The notes: generated by a model not told the origin, from the letters alone. A stretch of DNA of 64,000 nucleotides from Debaryomyces hansenii CBS767 (GCF_000006445.2 NC_006048.2:930001-994000); one strand, 5' to 3'. Positions 50,196-60,402 are shown, numbered from the stretch's first letter. Made by a program: numbers and translations.

Positions 50196-53100
50196 CTACT
50201 TAGAAGAATTCATGAAATCAAATATGGAACCCATATTAACGTAACGACGACCACATTCACTTAAATATTTCTGTACCACATTCTGGCATGAAGAAAATAA
50301 TTCTCTATTTTGTTCAGCCAATGCATCTACTTGACCCGAAGCTAAGGGCTGTGGTGCCTTGACATCGTAAATAGGTCTGAGTTGGTTTTTCTTTGCCTTA
50401 TCAACATCGAATAATGAGTGGAGGTATAATAATTGGTTGTATAAAGCTTTATCACTGTATTTGTATCTCATTACACCTTTGCAGCCATGAGCCTTACCAG
50501 AAGTACCGATACAACGTCTACCATAAACGGAGATTTGTCTCGTTGTAATACCACAGGCAGAGTCGTCGCATACTAACCAGCCAGCATAGTACAATGAGAT
50601 ATGGTTTCTTAAGGTGTATTCCACCTGAGCCGTGATTCTTAGCACCGGGAAAGTATAATCACATTTTGAGCAGCAAATACCATTGAAGGTGACTTTGTAG
50701 TCGTCCGAGGCCATAATTCCACCAAATCTAAACTTAGAACCACATTTGCATTCTAATACCAAGTAACTGGATTGTCTAAATCTCTCGCTGTCACTAATAT
50801 TGGATTCTAAAGGAAGAATTTCGCCGTTGGTGGCATCGCTATTCTTAACTCTTAATACATACTTTTTGGTATCAATACCTAAAGAACTGGCAATTCTCAT
50901 CATATCAACACCCTCAATTCTGTCGACCAATCTCTCCACGGGTGCAAAAATTTGCTTCTCCAAGTAGAAATCGGCGTCTGGCTTTAAATTGGCTTGTTTA
51001 TTCAAGACCTCTTGAATTGCCCTAGCTCTTTCTGCTGGAGGTGCTTTATCATCTTCTGAAGCAGGTGCAGTAATGATATATGTTATGACGCTTCCTGCTT
51101 TGATCACTTTCCCCAGTGCTCTTAGTCTCAATGCAACTTGTACTGGTGGCATTGTTTTCCCATTAGGATAACTGTTTGGATCCTTGGATAACCTAGTATT
51201 TATTTTAAATTTATCAACTTGAATTTCATTATCCTTAATCTTTCTAGTCATATCCTCCAAATATTCGTAGACATCACTTAATGCCTGTTCTGGATCAGCG
51301 TCCGACAATATTTTCTCCAATACGAAAGTAGACATATCTTTGGATAACTGACAGTATTCACGACGTCTCATATCAAGACCTTTAACTTCCAATTTTACAA
51401 TTTCCTGGCCAGTCTTTCTATCAATACTAGTAGTCATCGCAGCATACTTCTTTTTAGCATGTAACAATAATCTTTTAAAAACATTATCAATGTCAATTTC
51501 TAATAACTTATATCTTTCATTAACCTGAATCTTGAATTCTTCACCGATCTTAATGGCCTCCTTGAAATCATCTACGCCAGTATCGATCATGACAGAATCG
51601 GTATCACCATAGACAACTCTCAACCCGATAGATTCCGCTAATTGTCTTGTATCCATTAAGATTTCTCTACCTTTATTCGTAACCAACATAGCCAAAGGTT
51701 TGGCATAGAATCTTGAATTAACATACCCTAAACACCCGTACATCGAATTGGCCGTTAATTTCAATGCCTGCTGTTTGATATCATATTGAGCCCTTTCTAT
51801 TGCAGTATTCTTAGGATCTTTTAATAACTTTTTGACTTCACGACGACGAGAAACTAAAGCATTTAATAACCGTGGTAATACACCTTGCGCCGCTTCTCTA
51901 TCTGGAATATCAGGCAAGTCACCTTCATCAATCTTTGCAGCATTGTAATTATCTCTATTCACTGTTGTAAAACAAATGTTATATTCTTGAATAATACTTG
52001 GATACAAAGAATTGAAGTCCATTACCAAAATATAGTTTTTATGTAATCCTTTTTCTGGTTCAAAAACTAAACCACCTTGATACTTTGGTTTTTTATTAGA
52101 CGTAGCCGTAGTAGCGTCTTCTTCGTTGGATTCTAATTTGGCTTGTTGCTGATGGTTTGTATTTTTATGGTATTTATCTTCTTTGTCAGGCACAATGTAA
52201 TTATTCCTCTTAAATTCATGTAACAAAATGAATTCGTTTCTACCAGCCCTTGTACCACTCAAAGTATGAGACCAAGCATTACCAGCCAAATTTGTTAATT
52301 GCTTCGATAATGATAATATTTGAATAGAAAATGCAACTTCTGCTGTTATTCTAACATTGGACGCATTTTCTTTCAATGCCATCAATAAGAAACTTGCATC
52401 TTCAGCATATCTTGGATTATGGAAATTAATTTCTAGGGGGATCTGCTTTTTATGACAAACAACATCATACATTTCATTTAAATCCCAAGATTGACATTTA
52501 GGAGTCAACGATTGACCCATCTCGTTGGCAATGTCACATAATAATCTTCCTTGGAAAATTTCACGAATTTGTAAATTATTATTAAAACCACTATTGTTAC
52601 GACCAAATCTGTCCGGCCATGCTTTTCTATTACGACGACCAAATGTAGACCAAGTGGTTACTTTCAAATCATACATTCTGTGGACCAACACATCTAATGA
52701 AATATTCTCTAATCTGTGACCAATAAACACATCTGGATCTAGATTTTTGACTAAAGCTGCCAAACAGTTTAACAATGCCTTTTCGTTAGGAAATGTCCTT
52801 AGAGGTAACCCTTGTTTCTGAGCCAATTGTGCGAGTCCTGGAGGTACAGCCACTGCTCCTATAGGCCTAACCAATACTACAAGGTCGTCAGGTTTAATAT
52901 TTTCATCAATCGGTGAGTCTTGTGGTAATTCACGGTATGTTGCAATGGATACAGAGGCAACTTCTTGTTTGTTCTGTTTTGTATTCATAATTGTCTGGAC
53001 AGAAATTGAAGTTACCGTTAAATTAGGTGGGGCCAACTTTAGATCAACAATAGGTCTAACAAAACTAGGAGAACTCACTGCAACTTCAACTTGGCAGTGT

Positions 53101-54608
53101 GATGTATTCTGTATTTCTGTAAAATTACCATTACTAATTTCCAACCAACAAGGGCCCATGATATTCTGTTGCAGGACTAATGCTTCGAATATATTAGCAT
53201 TCGTCCCGAAGACATGACTGAATGTCTCTCCCTCCAAATTAGATGGAATTATTAAAGACCTATTTCTAGGCGTCTTGTATGGTAACAAAACTTTCAAGTA
53301 TTCGCCTTCCTTTGGAATGCCAGGAAGCTCGAATGCGTATTTCATAGTCTCTGGCTTAGCCTTGATGCTTTCAAGGCCATATTTTTCCAATAACAATGGT
53401 GTAACTTCTTCGTGCACATCTAATGCCGAAACCTCATCTTCTGTATCTTCTTCATCATTACTTATTCTATGTTTTCTAGGCAAGAAATACAACTCTCTAC
53501 ATAATCCATTAACTTTAACAACACCAGACACTAGATTGCCATCTCGAGTCTGAATCTTACCGAAAAGAAGCAAGGAGTTATCCACTTCACAGTAATCGAG
53601 CCAAAACATCTTGAAAGATTCATTTCCAGCTTCGCCTGAATCTTGTAGGATTTTTGATTCGTCAAGCTTTTCTGTATGACTGACCAAAGAGTGAGCTGTT
53701 GGTCTGGATGGTGATGGTGATGGGACGTTAGAAGCCTTCACGGCCGAAAAGTTTGCGGCTTTATGTTTATTAGCAGCTGCAGCCCGTGGCCTTCTAGTAA
53801 CGATAACTTCATCTTCTGAATCATCGTCAATTTCTTCGTCATCTTCATCTTGGACATCGCCATTTATATTTTCAGGGGTATCCTCTTTCTTTACTTGAGG
53901 GTCGACATTTTCCTTCTCCATTCCATTCACATTAATCTCTTCTTTAAGGTTAGTTGATTCCCTTTTAATAGGTGATGATGGTTGCTCGCTGGCATCGATG
54001 TCCATCGAATAATCGTCATGGCTGCTCAACTCGTCTATTCTTTTTGGTTTATCCCTCTTTGACATAGTAGAGAAGCTGAACGCATTCTGCTTCGATTTCT
54101 TTTTATTTGCAGTTTTTCTTTGTACTCCAAACGAGTTAGAAGTAGTCGTTGACTTTTTGTTACCGTTCTTGACTTCCAGGAAATCTTCAAGAATATCATC
54201 GATATTGGCGTCGATCTTTTTTGGGGCCGTCACTTTGCTGGACGTAAACCCACCACTTTTAAAGAAGTTATTGATCTCCGACGTTTTCGCCACCTTTACG
54301 GGTTTCTTCTGGTTCTTTTTTCTCTTTTTCCCGGTTCCTTCTTCTTCCTCATCGGAGTAATATTTAGGTCTCGTGCTGTCATCCCATTCGTCCACACCGT
54401 TGTCAACATATCCCTCTCCATTATCATCAACAATGAAATCATCGTTCATCATCTGATTTCTTTTGCGTTCTCTATATGTTTCTTCGTCAACTTCATCATA
54501 TATTCCTTGATCATCTTCTCCATCTGAATACGTTATCAAACTTGACCCTGCTTGTCTAGCTTCCTTGAGTTCTTTCAACTTATCACGTCTACTAGCTCTA
54601 GACAGCAT
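50196..54608 (-). CDS. POL1: DNA polymerase alpha catalytic subunit
   Basis: Pol1 extends RNA primers made by primase at origins and on the lagging strand. The 1470 residues are nearly identical in length to baker's yeast (1468). Family B motifs are DFNSLYPSI (motif A, from residue 864), KLTANSMYGCLGY (motif B) and YGDTDSV (motif C, from Y1000, catalytic Asp pair). The exonuclease-like domain is inactive in this family. The C-terminus has two zinc modules (CKCGSKF...CCSKC; CDDSACG...GCKG) and binds the B subunit. The second codon is CTG; read as Ser it gives MSSRASRRDKL, like the MSSKSEKLEKL of baker's yeast. Two MCB elements lie 100-135 bp upstream. Confidence 0.97.
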   Translation of the reverse strand: MLSRASRRDKLKELKEARQAGSSLITYSDGEDDQGIYDEVDEETYRERKRNQMMNDDFIVDDNGEGYVDNGVDEWDDSTRPKYYSDEEEEGTGKKRKKNQKKPVKVAKTSEINNFFKSGGFTSSKVTAPKKIDANIDDILEDFLEVKNGNKKSTTTSNSFGVQRKTANKKKSKQNAFSFSTMSKRDKPKRIDELSSHDDYSMDIDASEQPSSPIKRESTNLKEEINVNGMEKENVDPQVKKEDTPENINGDVQDEDDEEIDDDSEDEVIVTRRPRAAAANKHKAANFSAVKASNVPSPSPSRPTAHSLVSHTEKLDESKILQDSGEAGNESFKMFWLDYCEVDNSLLLFGKIQTRDGNLVSGVVKVNGLCRELYFLPRKHRISNDEEDTEDEVSALDVHEEVTPLLLEKYGLESIKAKPETMKYAFELPGIPKEGEYLKVLLPYKTPRNRSLIIPSNLEGETFSHVFGTNANIFEALVLQQNIMGPCWLEISNGNFTEIQNTSHCQVEVAVSSPSFVRPIVDLKLAPPNLTVTSISVQTIMNTKQNKQEVASVSIATYRELPQDSPIDENIKPDDLVVLVRPIGAVAVPPGLAQLAQKQGLPLRTFPNEKALLNCLAALVKNLDPDVFIGHRLENISLDVLVHRMYDLKVTTWSTFGRRNRKAWPDRFGRNNSGFNNNLQIREIFQGRLLCDIANEMGQSLTPKCQSWDLNEMYDVVCHKKQIPLEINFHNPRYAEDASFLLMALKENASNVRITAEVAFSIQILSLSKQLTNLAGNAWSHTLSGTRAGRNEFILLHEFKRNNYIVPDKEDKYHKNTNHQQQAKLESNEEDATTATSNKKPKYQGGLVFEPEKGLHKNYILVMDFNSLYPSIIQEYNICFTTVNRDNYNAAKIDEGDLPDIPDREAAQGVLPRLLNALVSRRREVKKLLKDPKNTAIERAQYDIKQQALKLTANSMYGCLGYVNSRFYAKPLAMLVTNKGREILMDTRQLAESIGLRVVYGDTDSVMIDTGVDDFKEAIKIGEEFKIQVNERYKLLEIDIDNVFKRLLLHAKKKYAAMTTSIDRKTGQEIVKLEVKGLDMRRREYCQLSKDMSTFVLEKILSDADPEQALSDVYEYLEDMTRKIKDNEIQVDKFKINTRLSKDPNSYPNGKTMPPVQVALRLRALGKVIKAGSVITYIITAPASEDDKAPPAERARAIQEVLNKQANLKPDADFYLEKQIFAPVERLVDRIEGVDMMRIASSLGIDTKKYVLRVKNSDATNGEILPLESNISDSERFRQSSYLVLECKCGSKFRFGGIMASDDYKVTFNGICCSKCDYTFPVLRITAQVEYTLRNHISLYYAGWLVCDDSACGITTRQISVYGRRCIGTSGKAHGCKGVMRYKYSDKALYNQLLYLHSLFDVDKAKKNQLRPIYDVKAPQPLASGQVDALAEQNRELFSSCQNVVQKYLSECGRRYVNMGSIFDFMNSSK

Positions 54609-54919
54609 TTTGATGATTATGTAGCCGGTTTTATCAATTCAACGAATCAATTCACTTATTCTAAAAATGAAAAACCATATATAATAACATGTTGATAAGT
54701 TTAGTTTTACGCGTTCCATGATTTGGTACAAAAATTAACGCGTTAATCAAAAAGACGTGTTTTTGGTTTGGCTGCGAAATCACTACACCTTCAGTAGAAA
54801 TATAGTATACAATAAGACATATAGGATCACAGAAATACATACTAATAATAGAAATTACATATATAGAAGAAGAAAATAAAAGAAATAAGAATTTTTAATT
54901 GTGCTAAAGGCACTTGCGA
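54609..54919. promoter_or_regulatory. POL1 promoter with two MCB (ACGCGT) elements
   Basis: ACGCGT occurs at 54709-54714 and 54738-54743, the second inside the palindrome TTAACGCGTTAA. They lie about 100 and 130 bp before the POL1 ATG, the classical position of MBF sites in DNA-replication genes. No gene is seen in this 311-bp interval. Confidence 0.8.
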
Positions 54920-55852
54920 CTAGGCGTTATCATACATAGTTCTTGAAATTAAGCCCTTCGAAATTCTTTCAAAAATCACTTCACCAAACTTTTCTAACAA
55001 AGCCTTATCATGAAGAATATCCTTCAACACGTTAAAGATAAAGTGAGACTCTTTCAAGGCATCAAGAAGTTCTTTAAGAGTTACAGCGTGAGATTTTAAA
55101 ATTTTGGTTAAAAATGTTGCGGCAGGAGCACTCAAATCGGGATTGGTCAATAAGTTTTGGATGATAGAAACACCCAATCCGGAGTCCTTCAAAGAGGCAA
55201 ATAATTCGTTCAATAACTGGCTTTCTCTCTTATCAATAGATGTTTCTTCAAACACAGCTGCAGTTTCGAGTTCAGTAGTATCGATAGAACGCTTGCTGAA
55301 AATGTCGATACCATTCTGCTTCAAGAGTTCTTTACCGATTCTTAATAATCCAGGCAAGATTTCTGGATCATCTAAAGCCAAGAGTAAAATTTGGTTGACT
55401 AAGCCCGATTTCTGCAAGGCGATTAATAAATCGGCCAAATTGATGAGACCCGACTTCAAGATGAATATAGTGGCATCGGCAGTAAGGTCTAATAATTCAG
55501 GACTAAGTAAAACGAAGTCAATAACAACGTTTGCAAGTCCTGAGTCTTTCAAAGCCATTAAAATCTTATCTAAAATGGGAAGCTTAGATCTTGCAATAAG
55601 CTCGTGCGCTTCCCGGACCAATATATCTTCACGCTTAGTATATCCTGGAACCTTATGTGCTGCATTATATTGATTTAAGCTGGATACTAACGAATGAATT
55701 GCAGCCGTCTCTTTTGGAGCGATTGCAGCCGTCACTTTTGGAGCAATTGGCAGAGGCAGAGACTGGTTTTTTGGGCCGACTGTAGCAGGTGCAGCTGAAG
55801 TTAAAGCGACGTAAGTTAAGATAATAGCAGCAGCTGGTCTAGTGAGTTTCAT
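54920..55852 (-). CDS. Secreted Ala/Leu-rich protein with duplicated domain and Kex2 sites (Op4-like)
   Basis: The 310-residue protein starts with a signal peptide (LTRPAAAIILTYVALTSA, likely cut near residue 20). It contains three Lys-Arg sites for the Golgi protease Kex2 at 73-74, 187-188 and 208-209. Between and after these lie two homologous helical modules, about residues 91-183 and 211-303. Both read L-x-K/E-x-L-x-x-LKDSGL..., then ILKS, then LLxAL(Q/K)xS. The first site precedes module A, the other two free a 21-residue linker, and the third precedes module B. Overall composition recalls the opaque-phase protein Op4 of Candida, which is only a loose comparison. Function unknown. There are no other signals such as a GPI site. 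Confidence 0.75.
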   Translation of the reverse strand: MKLTRPAAAIILTYVALTSAAPATVGPKNQSLPLPIAPKVTAAIAPKETAAIHSLVSSLNQYNAAHKVPGYTKREDILVREAHELIARSKLPILDKILMALKDSGLANVVIDFVLLSPELLDLTADATIFILKSGLINLADLLIALQKSGLVNQILLLALDDPEILPGLLRIGKELLKQNGIDIFSKRSIDTTELETAAVFEETSIDKRESQLLNELFASLKDSGLGVSIIQNLLTNPDLSAPAATFLTKILKSHAVTLKELLDALKESHFIFNVLKDILHDKALLEKFGEVIFERISKGLISRTMYDNA

Positions 55853-56776
55853 TTCAAATTAATTGTTTTTGGAATATTATTAACCAGAGAACAATTGTAG
55901 TTGTTTGTTCGCCTTTTATACTTCTTTCACAACCGTTATACCGTTTGACCTGCATTGCCAATAATCTGCTTTGGGTTATCACTTCCCTTTTCATTTAATG
56001 GTACTCCTAACCTTGCAGTTTTGGAAGGTAGTCTCACTGATTTGGAACGTCTGACACTCAAATTGAAGAGGTCATAATTCGTAAATTTTGCTAATGTGTT
56101 CATATGGAGCAATTTTTACGCTTTCAATACTCTCGCATAAAATATTCCTACAAGCTTCCTAAAAGATATATTAGTCATATCAGTCCTTCTATACATACAA
56201 CTACACCGCTGCATGATTTCCGTATAATGCAAGTATATCTCTAATATATCTTTAATAGAAATTACTATTACATGATTTCGGTTATTTTTCCTGATTATAT
56301 CAAAAATATTATAAAATTGTCGTTTTAAGTAATTATTATATCATGCTAATTTAAAAAAACCAATAAAAAATTCTAATCCCCAATTTCACTTCTGTATTAG
56401 GATCCTTACAGTGACTTTTAGTTAGGGAAGGCGTTAAAGATTTAAGTCCCATATTTTTTTTAAATGTGGCCTCATTTGGGTGCAACATCATGAAATCAAT
56501 ACTTGTCTTCCGCATTTGCAGCTTTATATGCTTTGCGTACATTTAAGACTGTATATTTCAGTTCCAAGTAGCCATTAGCCAGTTAATATACGCAATAATA
56601 CATATCTTTTGCTAGTGTACATAAAGTATTTGAAGTTTTCACTATGCTAAAGTCACCTATGTCAAATTTTGTGTCGCAAATAACGAAAATGCGACACTAG
56701 ATTGATTACTTGCTGAGTTTTAGAGCTGGTTCTGATAAACATCTTATACTTATAAGCATTAGATTGACTAAACAGC
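55853..56776. other. 924-bp intergenic region between the secreted protein gene and VAM3
   Basis: No convincing gene. A 63-codon minus-strand frame at 56351-56542 has no family features. The interval should contain the promoter of the secreted protein gene (minus) and of VAM3 (plus); the unusual length suggests extensive control of the secreted protein gene. Confidence 0.45.
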
Positions 56777-57682
56777 ATGTCTTTTGCTAATTTCGATATA
56801 GAATCACAAAGATCAGTTTCTAAAGGAAACAATGAACATATAGAGAGACACCAAAGCCAATCACAAAATGAATTAGATACAATTATCGATAAAGCTTCTG
56901 ACCAGCTCCAGTTGTTTAGCAATTTAATTTCCCAGTTTGATGCCAAGAAGAAATTAATAGGCTCTAAGAGAGATTACATGCAACTTAGAGACAATGCTAA
57001 TGCTTTAATATCAAAGATATCTGATATGGATTCGGCGATTCAGATATTGATCGAGAATTTGTCACACTTAATTAACAAAAAGCTGGGACATAAGAGGCAG
57101 GGTACGAATGATGACCAGGAAGGTTCAAGTTCCAAGTTAGAGATTACACAGAAACAAATGGTTATAAAGGAGAGACTAGTAAGTGAATTCAATGAGTTAC
57201 ATAAACAATTCCAAAGGTCAGCAAGGCAATACACTGAGAAAACAAGAGCATATCCAGTGAAGGATGATATACCGAGACAAGAAACATCAGATGAACGAAC
57301 TCCATTAATGCATAGTGACCATCGGGAAACTGGACAGCAAGTGGCCGTGCAAGAACCATCACAGGACCAAATAGATGAGACCGAGTTGCAATACCATCTT
57401 ATGTTGACGGAGGAAAGAAATCAAAATATCAACCAAATAAATGAAGGAATTTTAGAAATAAATTCTATCTTCAAAGATTTAGGAGAATTGGTGAACCAAC
57501 AGGGAGAACAGTTAGACACAGTGGAGGATAACATATTGCAGTTATCTGGTAACACTCAGCAAGCAGAAAGAGAGTTAATGAAGGCGCATGAATATCAAAA
57601 GAAAAAGAGTAAATGGAGCTGTATATTACTTTTTGCTCTATGTATATTTGTCCTAGTAATAGTTTTAGCTGTTCTTAGCTGA
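56777..57682 (+). CDS. VAM3: Vam3, vacuolar Qa-SNARE (syntaxin)
   Basis: Vam3 drives homotypic vacuole fusion and fusion of late endosomes and AP-3 vesicles with the vacuole. The 301-residue protein opens MSFANFDIESQRSVSKGN, like baker's yeast Vam3 (MSFFDIEAQSSKGN), and shares IGSKRDYMQLR. An acidic dileucine-like signal (DERTPLM, about residues 173-179) matches the AP-3 sorting motif of Vam3. The SNARE helix (about 215-270) has its zero-layer glutamine near VNQQGEQLD, followed by a C-terminal membrane anchor ending in AVLS. The N-terminus distinguishes it from Pep12. Confidence 0.9.
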   Translation: MSFANFDIESQRSVSKGNNEHIERHQSQSQNELDTIIDKASDQLQLFSNLISQFDAKKKLIGSKRDYMQLRDNANALISKISDMDSAIQILIENLSHLINKKLGHKRQGTNDDQEGSSSKLEITQKQMVIKERLVSEFNELHKQFQRSARQYTEKTRAYPVKDDIPRQETSDERTPLMHSDHRETGQQVAVQEPSQDQIDETELQYHLMLTEERNQNINQINEGILEINSIFKDLGELVNQQGEQLDTVEDNILQLSGNTQQAERELMKAHEYQKKKSKWSCILLFALCIFVLVIVLAVLS

Positions 57683-57818
57683 TGCTAATATTGAACATTA
57701 TGCCTGGTAAATATAAAACACCACATTAAGAAACAGAGCAAAATCTTAGTAACCGTTCCTTTAAAGAATTGAAATATAAAATTCATCGTAAATCATACAT
57801 GTTAGCAACATTATTTCC

Positions 57819-58163
57819 TTAATCTAAACTAATCATATCAATTTCTTCGTCTGAAGAGTCCGACATATCAGATACGTCCGGAGTCGTAGCATAGTCCCGG
57901 TCACTATCCATATCGTCAGGTGTATCGTTACCAGTAGACTCCCCATTTTCACTATATGCATAGCCTGAGGCAAATGCACTATCTTCGTGGCTTTCAGCAA
58001 AGTGCATGTTCATTTCTTGTGCCTTCTCTAATCTTTGCTTACAAAAATCAGCTCCTTTTTGCAAAACATATTCGGCCCCTCTCAAGACGTTTTCTTTGTT
58101 ATTGACAACTGCTAGTGTCGCACCTGCTAGTGCACCTGCAGTGACTGCAATTTTGATTGACAT
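57819..58163 (-). CDS. Small hypothetical protein with hydrophobic N-terminus and acidic tail
   Basis: Not recognised. The 114 residues start with a short hydrophobic Ala/Val-rich stretch (KIAVTAGALAGATLAVV, residues 4-20), long enough for a signal anchor. An amphipathic segment follows (ENVLRGAEYVLQKGADFCKQRLEKA), then a strongly acidic Ser/Asp/Glu-rich tail. This could be a tail-out membrane or mitochondrial outer-membrane protein; that is speculation. It is convergent with VAM3 and has its own upstream spacer. Confidence 0.6.
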   Translation of the reverse strand: MSIKIAVTAGALAGATLAVVNNKENVLRGAEYVLQKGADFCKQRLEKAQEMNMHFAESHEDSAFASGYAYSENGESTGNDTPDDMDSDRDYATTPDVSDMSDSSDEEIDMISLD

Positions 58164-58715
58164 AGGTACTGGCGTTCGGTTAGTATTCTCCTTAAAAATA
58201 ACAAGGGTGCAAACTTGCTATCGGAGGTTTTAAAGCCTTAGGAGCGATGCAAACCACCATCATAACATTCTATATAGTAGTATACCAAAGATAGTTACAT
58301 ACCAATAAACGGCATTATTAAAAGTTGCTATATTTATCGATTGAAGTATAGAATAATAGTATATTTGTTTTATGAATATTTTAGATCATTTTTATCAGTT
58401 TATTACGAAGGCACAAATATATTGTACCAAAACTGAAATTTAAAGATGATGAAAGATGACGACTACGCAGATGACATAGAAATGATAACAATACTACAAA
58501 TCATACAGTGATAAGGAAAATTCCATATGGGGACAATCTTCTGTACCCCTATTAATAAATTGATTCATTGTCTTATGGGCTTCTGTTCGTCTGCGAAATG
58601 GAGATTGAGTCATAATCAGTTATATCTACAATATATTCCAATAGGACATAGTTGAAATTTTCCGTTGAATAATATTGCTAGTCTGATTAGATACATATAC
58701 AGTGATCCGTGTAAT
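58164..58715. other. Intergenic region with divergent promoters
   Basis: AT-rich with no gene seen. It should contain the promoters of the 114-residue protein gene (minus) and the acetyltransferase-like gene (plus). Confidence 0.4.
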
Positions 58716-60197
58716 ATGAGTTCTCCTACAATTATTACTCGACCTTTGAGCATGTCAGAGAACTTTTTGAGGTCAAGATCCTCCACTGGATTCTACAATA
58801 ATTTCCAGGTTACAGCTACTTATTCCCATGATTTGACAGCGGATTTAACTTTGCTTTACAGGGCATTAAGAAAAACAATCCTTGATTATCACATTTTGAT
58901 ATGTTATATTGTCAAGAACAAGTCAATCGGTCGCTGTGTCTACACCCCTATTTCTCAAGCCCGGTTGAAAGATTTGTTGATATTTAGGGACTCGTCCTAT
59001 ATTGATGGCAATGCTATTAACGAAAAGTTTATGAAGGAGGTCAATGACGTCGTGTTTGAGCTACATGAAGATTCGCCATTGTTCAAATTGATTATTGTTG
59101 GGAAACATGATCTTAGTGTTGTCTTCGAGCACACTATAGCTGATGGAGTGGTTGGAAATTACTTCCACGAGATATTACTTCAGAATCTAGCATATGTAGA
59201 CGATCCTTTGAATACTAGTGATTATGAAGCCAATTATGGATTACACGAGGCTTCAGTTCTTGATATCAATGAAAATTCTGTAATATTTGATTATGAAAAA
59301 GATAAGGCTCTTATAAAAAATAACTTGCCTCCGCCAATTGACGACTTTCTTGCTGACCCAGATTTGGACTACAGTGATAATGACCCATTATACTTTGATA
59401 AGGTTGTTCCCGAGAAATTCCCTAAAAAATGGCCAGGAAAGTTTCCAGCTACTAGACATTTTAAGGTGAGTTTTAAGCTAATCAATTTCACGCCTTCGGA
59501 GACAAAAAAGATATTAGCCGCTTGTAAACGTGAAAAGGTTACACTCACATCATATATAGAAGTTATTACAGTGTTGAGTTTGCAGCCTATTTTCGGGGAT
59601 GATCATTATACCACTCATAAGGTCGCGTTAACTTTAAGAAGACATTATGATCCGAAGATAGCAAGCGATGAATATAAGCTGCTTTTGAGTGATAAGTCCT
59701 ACAAAATTCTTGGAGCACTGGCAAATAACGGGATCTCCGAGAACTTACCTCCTGTGCACGAATTTTCATGGGACTTAGCTAGCAGAATTAATGCAAACTT
59801 GTTGAAAACGACTCAAAATAAAAAGATTTTGAACTCTTTAAATCCATTCAAACAAATGGCCGATGGACTCGACCACAACCTTCAATTTTTTGAATCCCAA
59901 TTGGGAAAGCCAAAAAATGATGCCTTGAAAATTTCCAACTTGGGGTTAATAAAATTCCCAGTTTATGAAATATCAGGAAAACAGCCTTGGACTATAAGAA
60001 ATATGATCTTTTCTCAATCCTTATCTCCACCAGCATCAGAGTTTATGCTAAACGTCGTTTCTACATCAGAAAATGGCTTGAACTTTGTCTTATCTTATGA
60101 TGATAGGTTTAATGATGCTCAATTTAATAACTTTGATCTCAAATTGAGACAGAACATGTTGAAATACTGTGACGACAGCTATCGTACACGTCTATAG
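58716..60197 (+). CDS. Alcohol O-acetyltransferase family protein (Atf1/Atf2-like)
   Basis: The first ATG at 58716 gives 493 residues; the frame runs 17 codons further upstream only through TTG. It belongs to the fungal AATase family: an N-terminal RPLSMSENFLRSR segment, the acyl-transfer motif HTIADG (His139-x3-Asp143) where His is the general base, and a C-terminal region with the NVVSTSENGLNFVLSYDDRF fold element. Family members make acetate esters or acetylate sterols. CUG-clade yeasts have several copies, so naming it ATF1 or ATF2 is not justified from the sequence alone. It is followed by GEF1 in the same direction, 205 bp away. Confidence 0.85.
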   Translation: MSSPTIITRPLSMSENFLRSRSSTGFYNNFQVTATYSHDLTADLTLLYRALRKTILDYHILICYIVKNKSIGRCVYTPISQARLKDLLIFRDSSYIDGNAINEKFMKEVNDVVFELHEDSPLFKLIIVGKHDLSVVFEHTIADGVVGNYFHEILLQNLAYVDDPLNTSDYEANYGLHEASVLDINENSVIFDYEKDKALIKNNLPPPIDDFLADPDLDYSDNDPLYFDKVVPEKFPKKWPGKFPATRHFKVSFKLINFTPSETKKILAACKREKVTLTSYIEVITVLSLQPIFGDDHYTTHKVALTLRRHYDPKIASDEYKLLLSDKSYKILGALANNGISENLPPVHEFSWDLASRINANLLKTTQNKKILNSLNPFKQMADGLDHNLQFFESQLGKPKNDALKISNLGLIKFPVYEISGKQPWTIRNMIFSQSLSPPASEFMLNVVSTSENGLNFVLSYDDRFNDAQFNNFDLKLRQNMLKYCDDSYRTRL

Positions 60198-60270
60198 CCT
60201 ATTCGCTGCAATTCTTAATAAACTAGTTGTATTTGCAATTAAATGGTTATCCTCTGTAGTTGTTTATGTG

Positions 60271-60278
60271 TCACGTGA
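60271..60278. promoter_or_regulatory. Palindromic E-box TCACGTGA upstream of GEF1
   Basis: A perfect 8-bp palindrome 125 bp before the GEF1 ATG. It is the second full TCACGTGA in the window (the other is at 24103-24110). Cbf1-type factors bind it in yeast. Confidence 0.5.
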
Positions 60279-60402
60279 AAAATATAATAATGAATAAACT
60301 GTCCGTATTAAGTACTATCAATTTTCTATCAACTGTAATAACCAAATTAAGATTAAGCATATACGTAAAGCAGGTATAAAGTGTAAACAAAACATTGTTT
60401 CA

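Noticed and set aside
56351..56542. 63-codon minus-strand frame between the secreted protein gene and VAM3
   Set aside because: No homology features; surrounded by very AT-rich DNA. A relic cannot be excluded but is not supported.
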